A DNA stretch of 64,000 bases from Pararhizobium_B sp963760965 (GTDB lineage: Bacteria; Pseudomonadota; Alphaproteobacteria; Rhizobiales; Rhizobiaceae): positions 124,001 to 188,000 of the forward strand of contig CAVXEW010000002.1 of NCBI GenBank assembly GCA_963760965.1, written 5' to 3'. The position numbers were made by a program, and so were the translations under genes. Under the pieces are notes generated by a model. The model was not told where the DNA came from and did not search any database. It saw only the letters and a program-made list of their open reading frames with translations. Of the stretch, positions 28,814 to 38,004 are shown piece by piece. The first letter of the stretch is position 1, and each line of letters opens with the position of its first letter.

Positions 28814-29746
28814 CTAGCCGGCAATCGGTTCGAGCGATTTTTCGAGAGTGCCGCGCAGATGCTCGTGCTGCGTCGGCAGCTTCAGCGCCTCGCCGAGATG
28901 CGCGAGGTCCTCGTCGCGCTCGAAGCCCGGCTCGGCGGTGGCGATCTCGAAGAGCACGCCGCCTGGCGCGCGGAAATAGATCGCCCAGAAATAGTCTCGG
29001 TCGATGACGGGCGTGACCATATGTCCGGCGTCCACGAGGGCCTCGCGTGCTTCGAGCTGGGCAGCGCGGTCGGCGACCTCGAAGGCGATGTGATGCACCG
29101 AGCCCGCGCCCTGCGCCGCCTCCTGCGCCTCGGCGTGCGTCTCGATATCGATGACGTCTGCGCCGTTGCCGCCTTCCCTGACGAAACGGCGCAATGCGCC
29201 CTCGCGCCCGGCTTCCGAATAGCCCATGAACTCCAGCAGTTCGCCCGTTGCCCCTCCGTCGCGCAGGCGCAGCATCGCGCCCCGGAAACCGCGTATGGCG
29301 ATGTCGGCGCCGACCCCGCCGCCTGTCCACGGGACGCGGGCATCGTCCGCGACCTCGACAAGCGCCAGGCCGTCGCCGTCCGGTCCGGCGAGGTGCAGCC
29401 GGCTCTCGCCGAAGGCCGTCTCGCGCCCGAGACCGGCGACGCCGGCCGCCGAGAGGCGCTCCTCCCAGGCGGCCAGCGCACCTTCCGGGACCGCGAACAT
29501 GGTCGTGCCGACCTCGCCGGCACCCGGCCGGCCGCGGCTCGCATGCGGAAAGGGAAAATAGGTCATGACGGTGCCGGGGGTGCCCCGCTCGTCGCCGTAG
29601 TAGAGATGGTAGACGTCCGGAGCGTCGAAGTTGACCGTCTTCTTGACCCTGCGCAGGCCGAGCGTGCCGGTATAGAAGGCATTGTTCGCGTTCGCGTCGG
29701 CGGCGATGGCCGTGACGTGGTGAATTCCCTTGATCTGCGTCAGCAT
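28814..29746 (-). CDS. mhqO: Ring-cleaving dioxygenase / glyoxalase-fold protein, MhqO-like
   Basis: A 310-residue vicinal oxygen chelate protein with two glyoxalase modules. The first metal ligand is in GIHHVTAIAADANANNAFY (residues 7-25), the second module starts near residue 150, a histidine is in VHHIAFEVAD and a glutamate in GGVLFEIAT. It resembles MhqO/YkcA-type hydroquinone dioxygenases. Start 29746 has AAGGGAGACTCGTC in front. It is divergent from the small AsnC-domain gene at 29980. Confidence 0.88.
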   Translation of the reverse strand: MLTQIKGIHHVTAIAADANANNAFYTGTLGLRRVKKTVNFDAPDVYHLYYGDERGTPGTVMTYFPFPHASRGRPGAGEVGTTMFAVPEGALAAWEERLSAAGVAGLGRETAFGESRLHLAGPDGDGLALVEVADDARVPWTGGGVGADIAIRGFRGAMLRLRDGGATGELLEFMGYSEAGREGALRRFVREGGNGADVIDIETHAEAQEAAQGAGSVHHIAFEVADRAAQLEAREALVDAGHMVTPVIDRDYFWAIYFRAPGGVLFEIATAEPGFERDEDLAHLGEALKLPTQHEHLRGTLEKSLEPIAG

Positions 29747-29979
29747 GACGAGTCTCCCTTCATGCGGGCAACGGCCGGGCGCTCTTCGGGCTCCCGCCGG
29801 TCCGGGCATGTCCACTTCTTACAGAAGCATTGCGGAATACGCCAACCGGTTGCGCAGGCCGGAGGGACGGAACCGGAACCCGCTATCCGCGACGATCCTT
29901 CGATGCCGTAGCCTTGCCGCTGCAGCGGGAATGTGGTTCGAAGGGCAGGAAAGAAACCCGCCATCACGGAACCGACGCC

Positions 29980-30216
29980 ATGCAGTGCTTCTTCATCGAA
30001 TTCAAATGCAAGCTCGGAAAGGCCTACGAGGTCGCGGACGAACTCGCCGAGCGCGAGATCGCGTCGGAAATCTATTCAGTCAGCGGCGAGTTCGACCTGC
30101 TGGCGAAGTTCTACGTCGGAGACGACGTCGACATCGGCCACTTCGTCGCCAAGAACGTCCACACGATCGACGGCATCGAGCGGACGCACACGATCCTGAC
30201 CTTCAAGGCCTTCTAG
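29980..30216 (+). CDS. Stand-alone Lrp/AsnC ligand-binding (RAM) domain protein
   Basis: A 78-residue protein with no DNA-binding part. MQCFFIEFKCKLGKAYEVADELAE and EIYSVSGEFDLLAKFYV followed by IDGIERTHTILTFKAF give the full alpha-beta RAM sandwich of Lrp/AsnC regulators. Such SAM (stand-alone RAM) proteins form ring oligomers and bind amino acids, or mix with full-length Lrp proteins. The neighbouring lysine 6-dehydrogenase-like gene makes an amino acid sensor role attractive, but there is no proof. Confidence 0.85.
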   Translation: MQCFFIEFKCKLGKAYEVADELAEREIASEIYSVSGEFDLLAKFYVGDDVDIGHFVAKNVHTIDGIERTHTILTFKAF

Positions 30217-30250
30217 GAGAGGCTTTCGGGCGGGGTCGGAGACTCGCAAA

Positions 30251-30268
30251 AGTTGACAGCTGTCAACT
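30251..30268. promoter_or_regulatory. Perfect 18-bp palindrome
   Basis: AGTTGACAGCTGTCAACT reads the same on both strands. It covers the stop codon (30263-30265) of the saccharopine dehydrogenase-like gene and lies 34 bases past the RAM-domain gene. It looks like an operator of GntR- or TetR-type dimers, though no such regulator is adjacent. It lacks a loop and T-run, so it is not a good terminator. Confidence 0.5.
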
Positions 30269-31372
30269 CTCCTGCACCGGTTCGGCCTCCCGCGCCCGGA
30301 TGCTTCCGGTCGTTCCGAAGAGGCGGCCGGTCCGGGTCTGCAGGAAGTCCTCGAGCGGTATCGACTCCTGCTTCAGGAAGCCCCTGGCCGGCAGCCTGCC
30401 GTCGCGCACCATCTCCATGACGGCGACGACGGAGGCCGACGTCGTCCAGGCGATCGCCGTGCGATGGCTGCCGGCGATGTCGAGCGGGCGGTAGGCGCGG
30501 ACGAACTCGCGCCGGCCGATGCGGCCGTTCGTCCAGCCCTCCGCGGAGACGTGCACGTAGACGACATCCTCGTCGACCGGGGGCTTGGCGTTGGTCAGGA
30601 TCTCACCGGCGAGATCGCGCCGCTCGCGCATCAGGAGTTCGTGGAAGAAGAAGTTCATCAACTGCGCGTGGCCGGGATAGCGCATGGTCTTGTAGTCGAT
30701 GTTGGCGACGCGCCCGTGATAGGTGTCGCACATGGTGCCGAGGCCGCCGGACGTCGTGAATGCCTCCAGCCGGACGCCGTCGACATAGACGGTCTCCATC
30801 CACTCCATGGGCGAAACCCACTTGCGCTGCCCTTCCTCGATGACCTCGCAGTCGTTCAGGTACTCGTTGACGACGCCTTCGGGCGACCAGTTGAAGGCGT
30901 AGCCGAGAAGCCCGGTCGGATGCTGCGGGAGGGCGCCGACGCGCATGCGGATCGACCGGCACGTGTCGAAGCTCTCCGCCAGATGGGCGCCGACGATACC
31001 GACGAATCCCGGCGCAAGGCCGCATTGCGGCGCCATCAGGCCGCGCGACGTCTGGCTCATGGCCTCGATCGCCTGTGTCGTCGGTACGTCCTCGGTCAGG
31101 TCGAAATAGTGGATGCCGGCCCTGTGGGCCGCTGCGGCAAGGTCCTTGTTGAGGCTGTAGGGAAGGCACGAGAGCACTGCCTCGAAACGCCCGGCAATGC
31201 CCTCGAGCACCGTCGCATCCGACAGGTCGGCGCGCTCGACCGGCACCGGCAGGCCGCCCGCCGGCTCCCGGGCGTCGATCCCGGCCACGTCGAAACCGCT
31301 TTCGGCAAGGAGCGTCGCGGCAAGCGTGCCGACCTTGCCGAGGCCGAGGACGGCGATCCTCTTGAACGTCAT
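30263..31372 (-). CDS. Saccharopine dehydrogenase-family oxidoreductase, lysine 6-dehydrogenase-like
   Basis: A 369-residue NAD(P)-dependent enzyme. The Rossmann start IAVLGLGKVGTLAATLLAESG is at residues 6-26; ADLSD, LSCLPYSLNKDLAAAAHRAGIHYFDLTED and GLAPGFVGIVGAHLAES are the family blocks. It is of the lysine 6-dehydrogenase kind, which turns L-lysine into 2-aminoadipate 6-semialdehyde (piperideine-6-carboxylate). The next gene encodes the dehydrogenase for exactly that product, which supports the call. An unrelated saccharopine-type role cannot be excluded. Confidence 0.82.
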   Translation of the reverse strand: MTFKRIAVLGLGKVGTLAATLLAESGFDVAGIDAREPAGGLPVPVERADLSDATVLEGIAGRFEAVLSCLPYSLNKDLAAAAHRAGIHYFDLTEDVPTTQAIEAMSQTSRGLMAPQCGLAPGFVGIVGAHLAESFDTCRSIRMRVGALPQHPTGLLGYAFNWSPEGVVNEYLNDCEVIEEGQRKWVSPMEWMETVYVDGVRLEAFTTSGGLGTMCDTYHGRVANIDYKTMRYPGHAQLMNFFFHELLMRERRDLAGEILTNAKPPVDEDVVYVHVSAEGWTNGRIGRREFVRAYRPLDIAGSHRTAIAWTTSASVVAVMEMVRDGRLPARGFLKQESIPLEDFLQTRTGRLFGTTGSIRAREAEPVQES

Positions 31373-31389
31373 GGCCGTGCCTCCCGCCC

Positions 31390-32889
31390 TCAGATATCGA
31401 ACCTGATGCCCTGCGCCAGCGGCAGGTCGCGCGAATAGTTCACGGTCGCGGTCTGGCGCCGCATGTAGCCCTTCCAGGCGTCGGAGCCGGACTCGCGGCC
31501 CCCGCCTGTTTCCTTCTCGCCGCCGAAGGCGCCGCCGATCTCGGCGCCGGACGGGCCGATGTTGACGTTGGCGATGCCGGCATCGGATCCGACGGCGGAC
31601 AGGAAGGTTTCCGTCTCACGCACGTCGGTGGAGAAAATGCAGGAGGAAAGCCCCTGCGGAACCGCGTTGTGCATGGCGAGGGCCTCGGCGAAGTCGCGAT
31701 ACTTCAGCACGTAGAGGATCGGCGCGAAGGTCTCGCGGGCGACGATGTCCGTCTGCGCCGGCATTTCGACGATCGCGGGATGGACGTAGTGCGCCTCGGG
31801 GAAATCTCCGGCCAGGGCGCGCCCGCCGCCGTGGACCGTGCCTCCCTGCTCGCGGGCCATCGCCAGCGCCTTCTCCATGGCTTCGAAGGCCGCGCCGTCG
31901 ATCAGCGGCCCGACGAGCGTACCCTCCTTCAGCGGATCGCCGATCGGCAGGCCCCCGCAGGTCGAGACGAGCCGGGGGACGAGCGCGTCGTAGACATCCT
32001 CGTGCACGATCAGGCGGCGCAGCGACGTGCATCGCTGCCCGGCCGTGCCGACGGCCGAGAAGACGATCGCGCGCAGTGCCATCTCGAGATCGGCGGAGGG
32101 CGCGACGATCATCGCGTTGTTACCGCCGAGCTCGAGGATGAGGCGCCCGAAGCGCCCGGCCACTTTGGGGCCGACCGCAGCGCCCATCCGCGTCGAGCCC
32201 GTTGCCGAGACGATGGGGACGTCGCGGCTGGAAACCAGCGTCTCGCCGGTCTGCGGCCCGCCGACGACGACCTGCAGAAGCCCCTCGGGTGCCTCGCCGA
32301 AGCGTGCGAGGGCCTTCCGGAAGATCTCCAGCGTCGCCAGCGCGCAGAGCGGCGTCTTCTCCGACGGCTTCCAGATCACGGGATCGCCGCAGACCAGTGC
32401 CAGCGCCGAGTTCCATGCCCACGGGGCGACGGGAAAGTTGAAGGCCGTGACGACGCCGCACACGCCCATCGGGTGCCAGGTCTCGCGCATGGCGTGACCG
32501 GGGCGTTCCGAGGCGATCGTGAGGCCGTAGAGCTGGCGCGAGAGGCCGACCGCGAAGTCGCAGATGTCGATCATCTCCTGCACCTCGCCGAGCCCTTCCT
32601 GATGAATCTTGCCGCATTCGAGCGACACGAGGCGGCCAAGCGCTTCCTTGGCAGACCTCAGTTCCTCGCCGAGCAGGCGAACCAGCTCGCCGCGCCGCGG
32701 AGCCGGCACCGAACGCCACTCCTGGAACGCGGCCTTCGCCTTGGCGATCATGGCAACCACGTCCGCCGTCTCGTGCGTGGCGAGCCGCGCGATCACCGAT
32801 CCGTCGACGGGGGTGCGCACTTCGAGCGCGCCGGCCTTCAGAGCGGCGGCATTCAGGCCGCAGGCCTTGAGAACTTCTTCATGGGCCAT
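31390..32889 (-). CDS. amaB: Aldehyde dehydrogenase, 2-aminoadipate semialdehyde type (AmaB/ALDH7)
   Basis: A 499-residue NAD-dependent aldehyde dehydrogenase. FNFPVAPWAWNSALALVCGDPVIWKPSEKTPL is the cofactor region; LELGGNNAMIV holds the general base glutamate, and GTAGQRCTSLRRL the catalytic cysteine (Cys near residue 288). FGGEKETGGGRESGSDAWKGYMRRQTATVNYS is typical of the ALDH7/AmaB group, which oxidises 2-aminoadipate 6-semialdehyde to 2-aminoadipate. AAAGGA lies before the ATG. It sits between a lysine 6-dehydrogenase-like gene and a ThDP enzyme on one strand. Confidence 0.9.
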   Translation of the reverse strand: MAHEEVLKACGLNAAALKAGALEVRTPVDGSVIARLATHETADVVAMIAKAKAAFQEWRSVPAPRRGELVRLLGEELRSAKEALGRLVSLECGKIHQEGLGEVQEMIDICDFAVGLSRQLYGLTIASERPGHAMRETWHPMGVCGVVTAFNFPVAPWAWNSALALVCGDPVIWKPSEKTPLCALATLEIFRKALARFGEAPEGLLQVVVGGPQTGETLVSSRDVPIVSATGSTRMGAAVGPKVAGRFGRLILELGGNNAMIVAPSADLEMALRAIVFSAVGTAGQRCTSLRRLIVHEDVYDALVPRLVSTCGGLPIGDPLKEGTLVGPLIDGAAFEAMEKALAMAREQGGTVHGGGRALAGDFPEAHYVHPAIVEMPAQTDIVARETFAPILYVLKYRDFAEALAMHNAVPQGLSSCIFSTDVRETETFLSAVGSDAGIANVNIGPSGAEIGGAFGGEKETGGGRESGSDAWKGYMRRQTATVNYSRDLPLAQGIRFDI

Positions 32890-32903
32890 GTGTCGGTGTC
32901 CTT

Positions 32904-34550
32904 TCAGCTGTTCCCGGCGCGCAAGGCCGACAGTGTCGTCGTCGGCGTGATCGCCTCGGGGTCGATCCTGAGATGAATGATGGCCGGCTTGCCGCTCGCC
33001 CGCGCGCGCGCAAAGGCCTCCGGAAACTCGCCGTCGTCGAGGACGGTCTCGCCATGGCCGCCATAAGCGCGTGCAAAAGCGGCGAAATCCGGGTTGACGA
33101 TGTCGGTTCCGGAGACGCGGCCGGGATGGGCGCGTTCCTGGTGCATGCGTATGGTGCCGTACATTCCGTTGTCGACGAGCAGGACGACCACCCCGGCGCC
33201 GGCCTGCACGGCAGTGCCGAACTCCTGGCACGTCATCTGGAAGCAGCCGTCGCCGGCAAAGCACAGGACGTCGCGCCCGGGGTGCCGAAGCCTGGCGGCG
33301 ATCGCCGCCGGCAGCCCGTAGCCCATCGATCCGGAGGTCGGCGCGAGCTGCGTTCCGAAACCGCGGAAGCGCCAGAACCGGTGGATCCAGGTCGCGTAGT
33401 TGCCCGCTCCGTTGGTCAGTATCGCAGTGTCGTCGAGCGCGTCGCGCAGATGCGCCATTACGGCGCCCATCTGCACCCGTCCCGGCGACGCGGGCAGTTT
33501 CTCCGACCATGCGACATAGTCTTCATGGGCCTCGGCCGCCTGGCCGCTCCCGCGGCCCTCTAGACCGGCAGCCGCCCGCAGGAAGGCGCCCGGCGTGGCG
33601 TTCAGGGCGAGGTCCGCGCGATAGATGCGGCCGAGTTCCTCAGGTCCTGGATGGACGTGGACGAGCGTCTGCCTCGGCCGCGGAATGTCGAGCAGGCTGA
33701 AGCCCTGGCTCGGGATTTCGGAGAAACGGCCGCCGAGCAGGACAAGGAGATCCGCGTCGGACAGGCGCGCCCGCAGTTTGGGGTTGATGCCCAGGCCGAC
33801 ATCGCCGGCATAGTTCGCGTGCGCATGATCGAAGAGGCCCTGGCGCCGGAAGGAGACGCCAACGGGCAGATCATGCCTTTCGGAGAAGGAATGGACCCGG
33901 GCAACGGCGTCGTCGTCCCAGCGCGAGCCTCCGAGGACGAGGAACGGACGGCTCGCTCCCCTGAGGAGCGTTTCGAACCTCCCCATGGCGTCGGGCGCCG
34001 GCGCCGGCTCGGCGACCTCGACGCGGGGTCCGGGCGCGGCTTCGGCGGTCTCAGTCAGCATGTCCTCCGGCAGCGCCAGCACGACCGGCCCGGGCCGGCC
34101 GGACATCGCGACATGGAAGGCATGGCTGACGATCTCGGGGATCCGCGCGGCGTCGTCGATCTCCTCGACCCATTTCGCCAGGTCGCGAAATGTCTGGCGG
34201 TAGTCGACCTCCTGGAAGGCGTCCCGGCCCTTCATGCCTCGGCCGACCTGGCCTACCAGCAGGATCATGGGTGTCGAATCCTGCCGTGCCACATGGACGC
34301 CGGAGGCGGCGTTCGTCGATCCGGGACCGCGCGTCACCATTGCGATGCCTGGCCTTCCGGTCATCTTCCCGTCGGCTTCGGCCATCATCGCCGCGCCGCC
34401 TTCCTGGCGGGCCACGACCGTCCGGATGCTGCTGTCGCGCAGGGCATCCAGAACCTCGAGATAGCTTTCGCCGGGAACGCAGAAGGCGCGCTCGACGCCC
34501 TGCGCCTCGAGACACTCGACCAGAAGCCTTCCGCCCGTTGCCATCGTCAT
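32904..34550 (-). CDS. Thiamine diphosphate-dependent enzyme, acetolactate synthase-like
   Basis: A 548-residue three-domain ThDP enzyme. The N-terminal Pyr domain begins GGRLLVECLEAQGVERAFCVPGESYLEV with the catalytic glutamate in RQEGGAAMMAEA; the middle domain binds nucleotide in some relatives; the C-terminal PP domain has GDGCFQMTCQEFGTAV and the metal-binding pattern GDG-X24-N (ending in LLVDNGMYG). It is annotated in relatives as acetolactate synthase-like, but it sits with lysine 6-dehydrogenase and aminoadipate semialdehyde dehydrogenase genes, so a 2-oxo acid such as 2-oxoadipate is a fair candidate substrate. ATG 34550 lies eight bases after AGAGGA. Confidence 0.85.
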   Translation of the reverse strand: MTMATGGRLLVECLEAQGVERAFCVPGESYLEVLDALRDSSIRTVVARQEGGAAMMAEADGKMTGRPGIAMVTRGPGSTNAASGVHVARQDSTPMILLVGQVGRGMKGRDAFQEVDYRQTFRDLAKWVEEIDDAARIPEIVSHAFHVAMSGRPGPVVLALPEDMLTETAEAAPGPRVEVAEPAPAPDAMGRFETLLRGASRPFLVLGGSRWDDDAVARVHSFSERHDLPVGVSFRRQGLFDHAHANYAGDVGLGINPKLRARLSDADLLVLLGGRFSEIPSQGFSLLDIPRPRQTLVHVHPGPEELGRIYRADLALNATPGAFLRAAAGLEGRGSGQAAEAHEDYVAWSEKLPASPGRVQMGAVMAHLRDALDDTAILTNGAGNYATWIHRFWRFRGFGTQLAPTSGSMGYGLPAAIAARLRHPGRDVLCFAGDGCFQMTCQEFGTAVQAGAGVVVLLVDNGMYGTIRMHQERAHPGRVSGTDIVNPDFAAFARAYGGHGETVLDDGEFPEAFARARASGKPAIIHLRIDPEAITPTTTLSALRAGNS

Positions 34551-34657
34551 TATCACTGTCCTCTGCCGTTCGGGGCGATCTTAGTCTCCCGGCGGCCCGG
34601 TTGCAGCCATGAATTAGCCGAAGGGACGGGATTGCGGGAATGCTCCGGAAAGGCGAA

Positions 34658-34667
34658 ATGAATTCAT
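34658..34667. promoter_or_regulatory. Palindrome in the divergent ThDP/LysR gap
   Basis: ATGAATTCAT is a perfect 10-bp inverted repeat, 20 bases before the LysR gene and about 110 bases before the ThDP gene start. It may be part of the LysR regulator's own binding site. Short, so tentative. Confidence 0.3.
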
Positions 34668-34686
34668 CCCGAGACGACCGGATGGA

Positions 34687-35613
34687 ATGACCATGCCCAC
34701 GCCACGCCGCTTCCTGCCCTCGACCGCCGCCCTCGCCGCCTTCGAGGCGGCGGCACGACTTGCGAGCTTCTCGCATGCCGCGCGTGAACTCTCGCTGACG
34801 CAGAGCGCCGTCAGCAAGCAGATCCGGGCGCTGGAGGACAGCCTCGGAGTCGATCTCTTCGTCCGCGAGCGGCAGGCGGTGCGGCTGACCGCGGCCGGCG
34901 AGGCCTATGCCCGCGAGATCGCCGACGCGCTGCAGATCATCAGTCGCGCCTCGCTGAACCTCAGGGCCAATCCGCTCGGCGGCATCCTCAACCTCGCTAT
35001 CCTTCCGACCTTCGGCACGCGGTGGCTGGCACCTCGCCTGCCGGCATTCCTGTCGGCCAACCCGGGCGTGACGATCAACCTGACGACGCGCCTGAAGCCC
35101 TTCGACTTCACCGGCGAGAGGCTGGACGCCGCGATCCATTTCGGCCTTCCCAACTGGCCCGGCACCGACTCGCGCTTCCTGATGAAGGAGACGGTCCTGC
35201 CGGTGACTTCCCCGGAGTTCGCCGCCGCGCGCGGGCTCGACCGGCCGGCGAAGCTGCGCGAGGTACCGCTCATCCATCTCGCGACACGGCCGGACGCATG
35301 GGCAAGGTGGTTCATGGAAAACGGAGTCGACGATATCGACACGGAGGGCGGGATGGTCCTCGACCAGTTCGCGACTGCCGCGCAGGCGGCGACGCACGGG
35401 CTCGGAGTGGCGCTGTTGCCGGATTTCCTCATCGAACGGGAACTGGCCGAAGGAATCCTCGTCACCGCGCCGGACCGTCCGATGGAGAACCGCGAGGCCT
35501 ATCACGTCGTCTGGCCGCGCGGGCGGGGCAACTATCCCGTGCTCGCGTCGTTCCGGGACTGGCTGGCCGAGGAGGCGCGCATCTCCGCCGGGGCCCCTCA
35601 GGCCCCGAGATAG
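34687..35613 (+). CDS. LysR-family regulator, GcvA-like
   Basis: A 308-residue LysR regulator. The DNA-binding part is clear (STAALAAFEAAARLASFSHAARELSLTQSAVSKQIRALEDSLGVDLFVRE), and the effector domain ends with DWLAEEARISAG. It belongs to the GcvA-type group. It is divergent from the ThDP-ALDH-lysine dehydrogenase operon and is the natural candidate to control it. Its 3' end overlaps the convergent livF gene by 16 bases. ATG 34693 is an alternative start. Confidence 0.88.
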   Translation: MTMPTPRRFLPSTAALAAFEAAARLASFSHAARELSLTQSAVSKQIRALEDSLGVDLFVRERQAVRLTAAGEAYAREIADALQIISRASLNLRANPLGGILNLAILPTFGTRWLAPRLPAFLSANPGVTINLTTRLKPFDFTGERLDAAIHFGLPNWPGTDSRFLMKETVLPVTSPEFAAARGLDRPAKLREVPLIHLATRPDAWARWFMENGVDDIDTEGGMVLDQFATAAQAATHGLGVALLPDFLIERELAEGILVTAPDRPMENREAYHVVWPRGRGNYPVLASFRDWLAEEARISAGAPQAPR

Positions 35614-36311
35614 GCCTCGCGCACCGCGGGATCGTCCGCCAGCTCGGCGACCGGCCCCTCGCGCGTGATCTGCCCGGTCTCCATCACATAGGCGCGGTCG
35701 GCCACCGAGAAGGCGGCGAAGACGTCCTGCTCGACCAGGAGCACGGTCACGCCGCGGCGACGAATGTCGGCGAGCACCTCCAGCAACTGGTCCACGATGA
35801 CGGGTGCAAGGCCCAGGCTCATCTCGTCGATCATGAGCAGCTTCGGGTCAGCCATCAGGGCGCGGCCCATGGCACACATCTGCTGCTCGCCGCCCGACAT
35901 GTTGCCGGCCAGCTGGCGACGCCGCTCCTTGAGGATGGGAAACAGCCTGTAGACCTCGTCGAGACTGGCAGCGACCCCCTCCCTGTCCGTCCGCCGGAAT
36001 GCGCCCATGCCGAGGTTCTCCTCGACGGTCATCTTGCCGAAGAGCTGGCGGCCCTCCGGCACCTGGACGAGCCCCTTCGAGAAGGCGGTTTCGGGCGGCA
36101 TCGGCAGGAGGCTCTCGCCGGCGAACTCGAGCGTTCCCTCTGCCTTGATGATCCGGGAGACCGCGCGCAGCAGCGTCGTCTTGCCCGCTCCGTTGGAGCC
36201 GACCAGCGCGACGATCTCTCCTTCGCGCACTTCAAGGTCGACGTCGAAGAGGACGGGCGCGGCGCCGTAGCCTGCCGTCAGCTTTCCGATGTTGAGGACG
36301 GTTCCGCTCAT
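35598..36311 (-). CDS. livF: Branched-chain-type ABC transporter ATPase (LivF)
   Basis: A 237-residue ATPase. Walker A GSNGAGKTTLL (about 37-47), signature MSGGEQQMCAMGRAL, Walker B LLMIDEMSLGLAP, and the LivF end GPVAELADDPAVREAYLGA. Its ATG overlaps the stop of the LivG gene (ATGA). It is last in a five-gene high-affinity amino acid-type importer operon. Confidence 0.92.
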   Translation of the reverse strand: MSGTVLNIGKLTAGYGAAPVLFDVDLEVREGEIVALVGSNGAGKTTLLRAVSRIIKAEGTLEFAGESLLPMPPETAFSKGLVQVPEGRQLFGKMTVEENLGMGAFRRTDREGVAASLDEVYRLFPILKERRRQLAGNMSGGEQQMCAMGRALMADPKLLMIDEMSLGLAPVIVDQLLEVLADIRRRGVTVLLVEQDVFAAFSVADRAYVMETGQITREGPVAELADDPAVREAYLGA

Positions 36312-37057
36312 GCTCGCCTCTTGCCCAGATATGCCTCGACCACGTGGGGGTCCTCTAGCACGGTCGCCGGGTCGCCCTCGGCGATCTTCTCGCCGTGGTG
36401 CAGCACGAGCACCCGGTCCGAAAGGCTGCGGATCGCCTTGATGACGTGCTCGATGACCAGGATCGTCACGCCCCGCTCCCTGATCTTCTTGATGAGGTCG
36501 ACCACTTCGTCGACCTCGACCGCATTCAGGCCGGCCATCACCTCGTCGAGGAGCAGGAGCTTCGGCTCCATGGCCAGCGCCTTGGCGAATTCGAGCCGCT
36601 TGCGGTCCGGGCCGCCGAGCGCGTCGGCCTGCGCCTCGACGCGGTGGCCGAGCCCGGTGAACTCGAGCCATGCGCGCGCCTTCTCCCGTGCCTTGTGGCG
36701 CGACTTCTCCCCGCCGCCCGCGCCGAAGAGCGCGCCGACGGCCACGTTGTCGAGTGCCGAAAGGCCCGGAAAGGGCTTCATGACCTGGAAGGTGCGGGCG
36801 ATGCCGAGGCGGGCGCGCCGGTAGGGCAGCAGGTGGTCGATGCGCCCGCCGTTGAAGAGCAGTTCGCCCTCGTTCGGCCGTAGCGTGCCCGAGATCATGT
36901 TGACGAGCGTCGTCTTGCCGGCGCCGTTCGGGCCGATCAGGCCGAGGATCTCGTTCTCGCGGAGCGAAAAGCTGACGTGGTCGACCGACACGAGCCCGCT
37001 GAAGCGCTTCGTGAGGTCGCGGGCCTCCAGTATCGTGCGTGCCTGCGCAGCGCTCAT
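36308..37057 (-). CDS. livG: Branched-chain-type ABC transporter ATPase (LivG)
   Basis: A 249-residue ATPase, longer than LivF as usual. Walker A GPNGAGKTTLVNMISG, signature ALGGPDRKRLEFAKALA (the glutamine-less LivG form GGPDRKRLE), Walker B LLLLDEVMAGLNAVEVDE, and end VLEDPHVVEAYLGKRRA. Four-base overlaps with both neighbours. It drives uptake through LivH and LivM. Confidence 0.92.
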   Translation of the reverse strand: MSAAQARTILEARDLTKRFSGLVSVDHVSFSLRENEILGLIGPNGAGKTTLVNMISGTLRPNEGELLFNGGRIDHLLPYRRARLGIARTFQVMKPFPGLSALDNVAVGALFGAGGGEKSRHKAREKARAWLEFTGLGHRVEAQADALGGPDRKRLEFAKALAMEPKLLLLDEVMAGLNAVEVDEVVDLIKKIRERGVTILVIEHVIKAIRSLSDRVLVLHHGEKIAEGDPATVLEDPHVVEAYLGKRRA

Positions 37058-38004
37058 AGACGGTTCTCCCGGATGTTCCGCATCAGGTAGCGCAGGCCGG
37101 ACTTGCGCATGCCGGTGATGACGTCGGCGATGCCGCGCGGGGTGAAGATGACCGCAAGGACGATGACGATGCCGAAAAGGAGCGCGGCGGCGGTGGAGAT
37201 CCAGCTGGAAAGCACCTCGTAGACGGCGGAGAGGAGGAAGGAGCCGGCAAGGGGACCGAGCACGGTGCCGGGCCCGCCGAAGACGGCCATGATCACCATG
37301 CGCACGTTGAGCGTCGGATCGAAAGAACTCGCCGGATCGATGAACGAGATCCAGTAGGCGTAGATGCCGCCGGCGACCGAGGTGAAGGACGCCGAGAGCA
37401 TCAGCGCGGCGATCTTGAAGAGCGTGGTGTTGACGCCCATCGTCGCGGCGGCGTCCTCGTCCTCACGGATGGCGACGAGCCCCGCGCCGAACCGGCTGCG
37501 AGACAGCCAGTAGACGGTCAGGGTACAGGCCAGCAGCAGCGCGAGCGCCAGCCAGTAGAACATCGGGTCTGCCCGCACCAGCGGCAGGATCAGGCCGGTG
37601 TTGGCGCCTGCGATGCCGATGTTGGAGATCAGCGCTCCCATGGCCGCCGACAGGCCGAGCGTGGCAATGGCGAAGTAGGGCCCGCGCAGGCGCAGTATCG
37701 GCAGGCCGATCAGAAGCGCGCAGACCAGCGCCAGCACGAGGCCGAGCAGGAGGCCGACGGCGAACGGCAGCTGGAACTGGGCCATGGCGATCGCCGTGCC
37801 GTAGATGCCGAGCCCGTAGAACACCGAGTTGCCGAACGAGACGTATCCCGTGAAGCCGCCGATGATGTTCCAGGACTGGGCCAGCACCGCAAGGATCAGC
37901 GCGTTGATGGCGAACTGCATCATCACGTCGCTGGCGAAGAAGGGGACGAAGGCGAGCAGGGCAGCGCCCGCGAGGACTATCCCGAGTGTGACGGCGGGTC
38001 TCAT
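37054..38004 (-). CDS. livM: Branched-chain-type ABC transporter permease (LivM)
   Basis: A 316-residue permease with about eight to nine spans. GGFTGYVSFGNSVFYGLGIYGTA and LRLRGPYFAIATLGLSA are LivM hallmarks; SRFGAGLVAIREDEDAAATMGVNT is the ATPase-coupling loop. It starts one base inside the LivH stop (TGATG), so the two permeases are translationally coupled. Confidence 0.92.
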   Translation of the reverse strand: MRPAVTLGIVLAGAALLAFVPFFASDVMMQFAINALILAVLAQSWNIIGGFTGYVSFGNSVFYGLGIYGTAIAMAQFQLPFAVGLLLGLVLALVCALLIGLPILRLRGPYFAIATLGLSAAMGALISNIGIAGANTGLILPLVRADPMFYWLALALLLACTLTVYWLSRSRFGAGLVAIREDEDAAATMGVNTTLFKIAALMLSASFTSVAGGIYAYWISFIDPASSFDPTLNVRMVIMAVFGGPGTVLGPLAGSFLLSAVYEVLSSWISTAAALLFGIVIVLAVIFTPRGIADVITGMRKSGLRYLMRNIRENRL

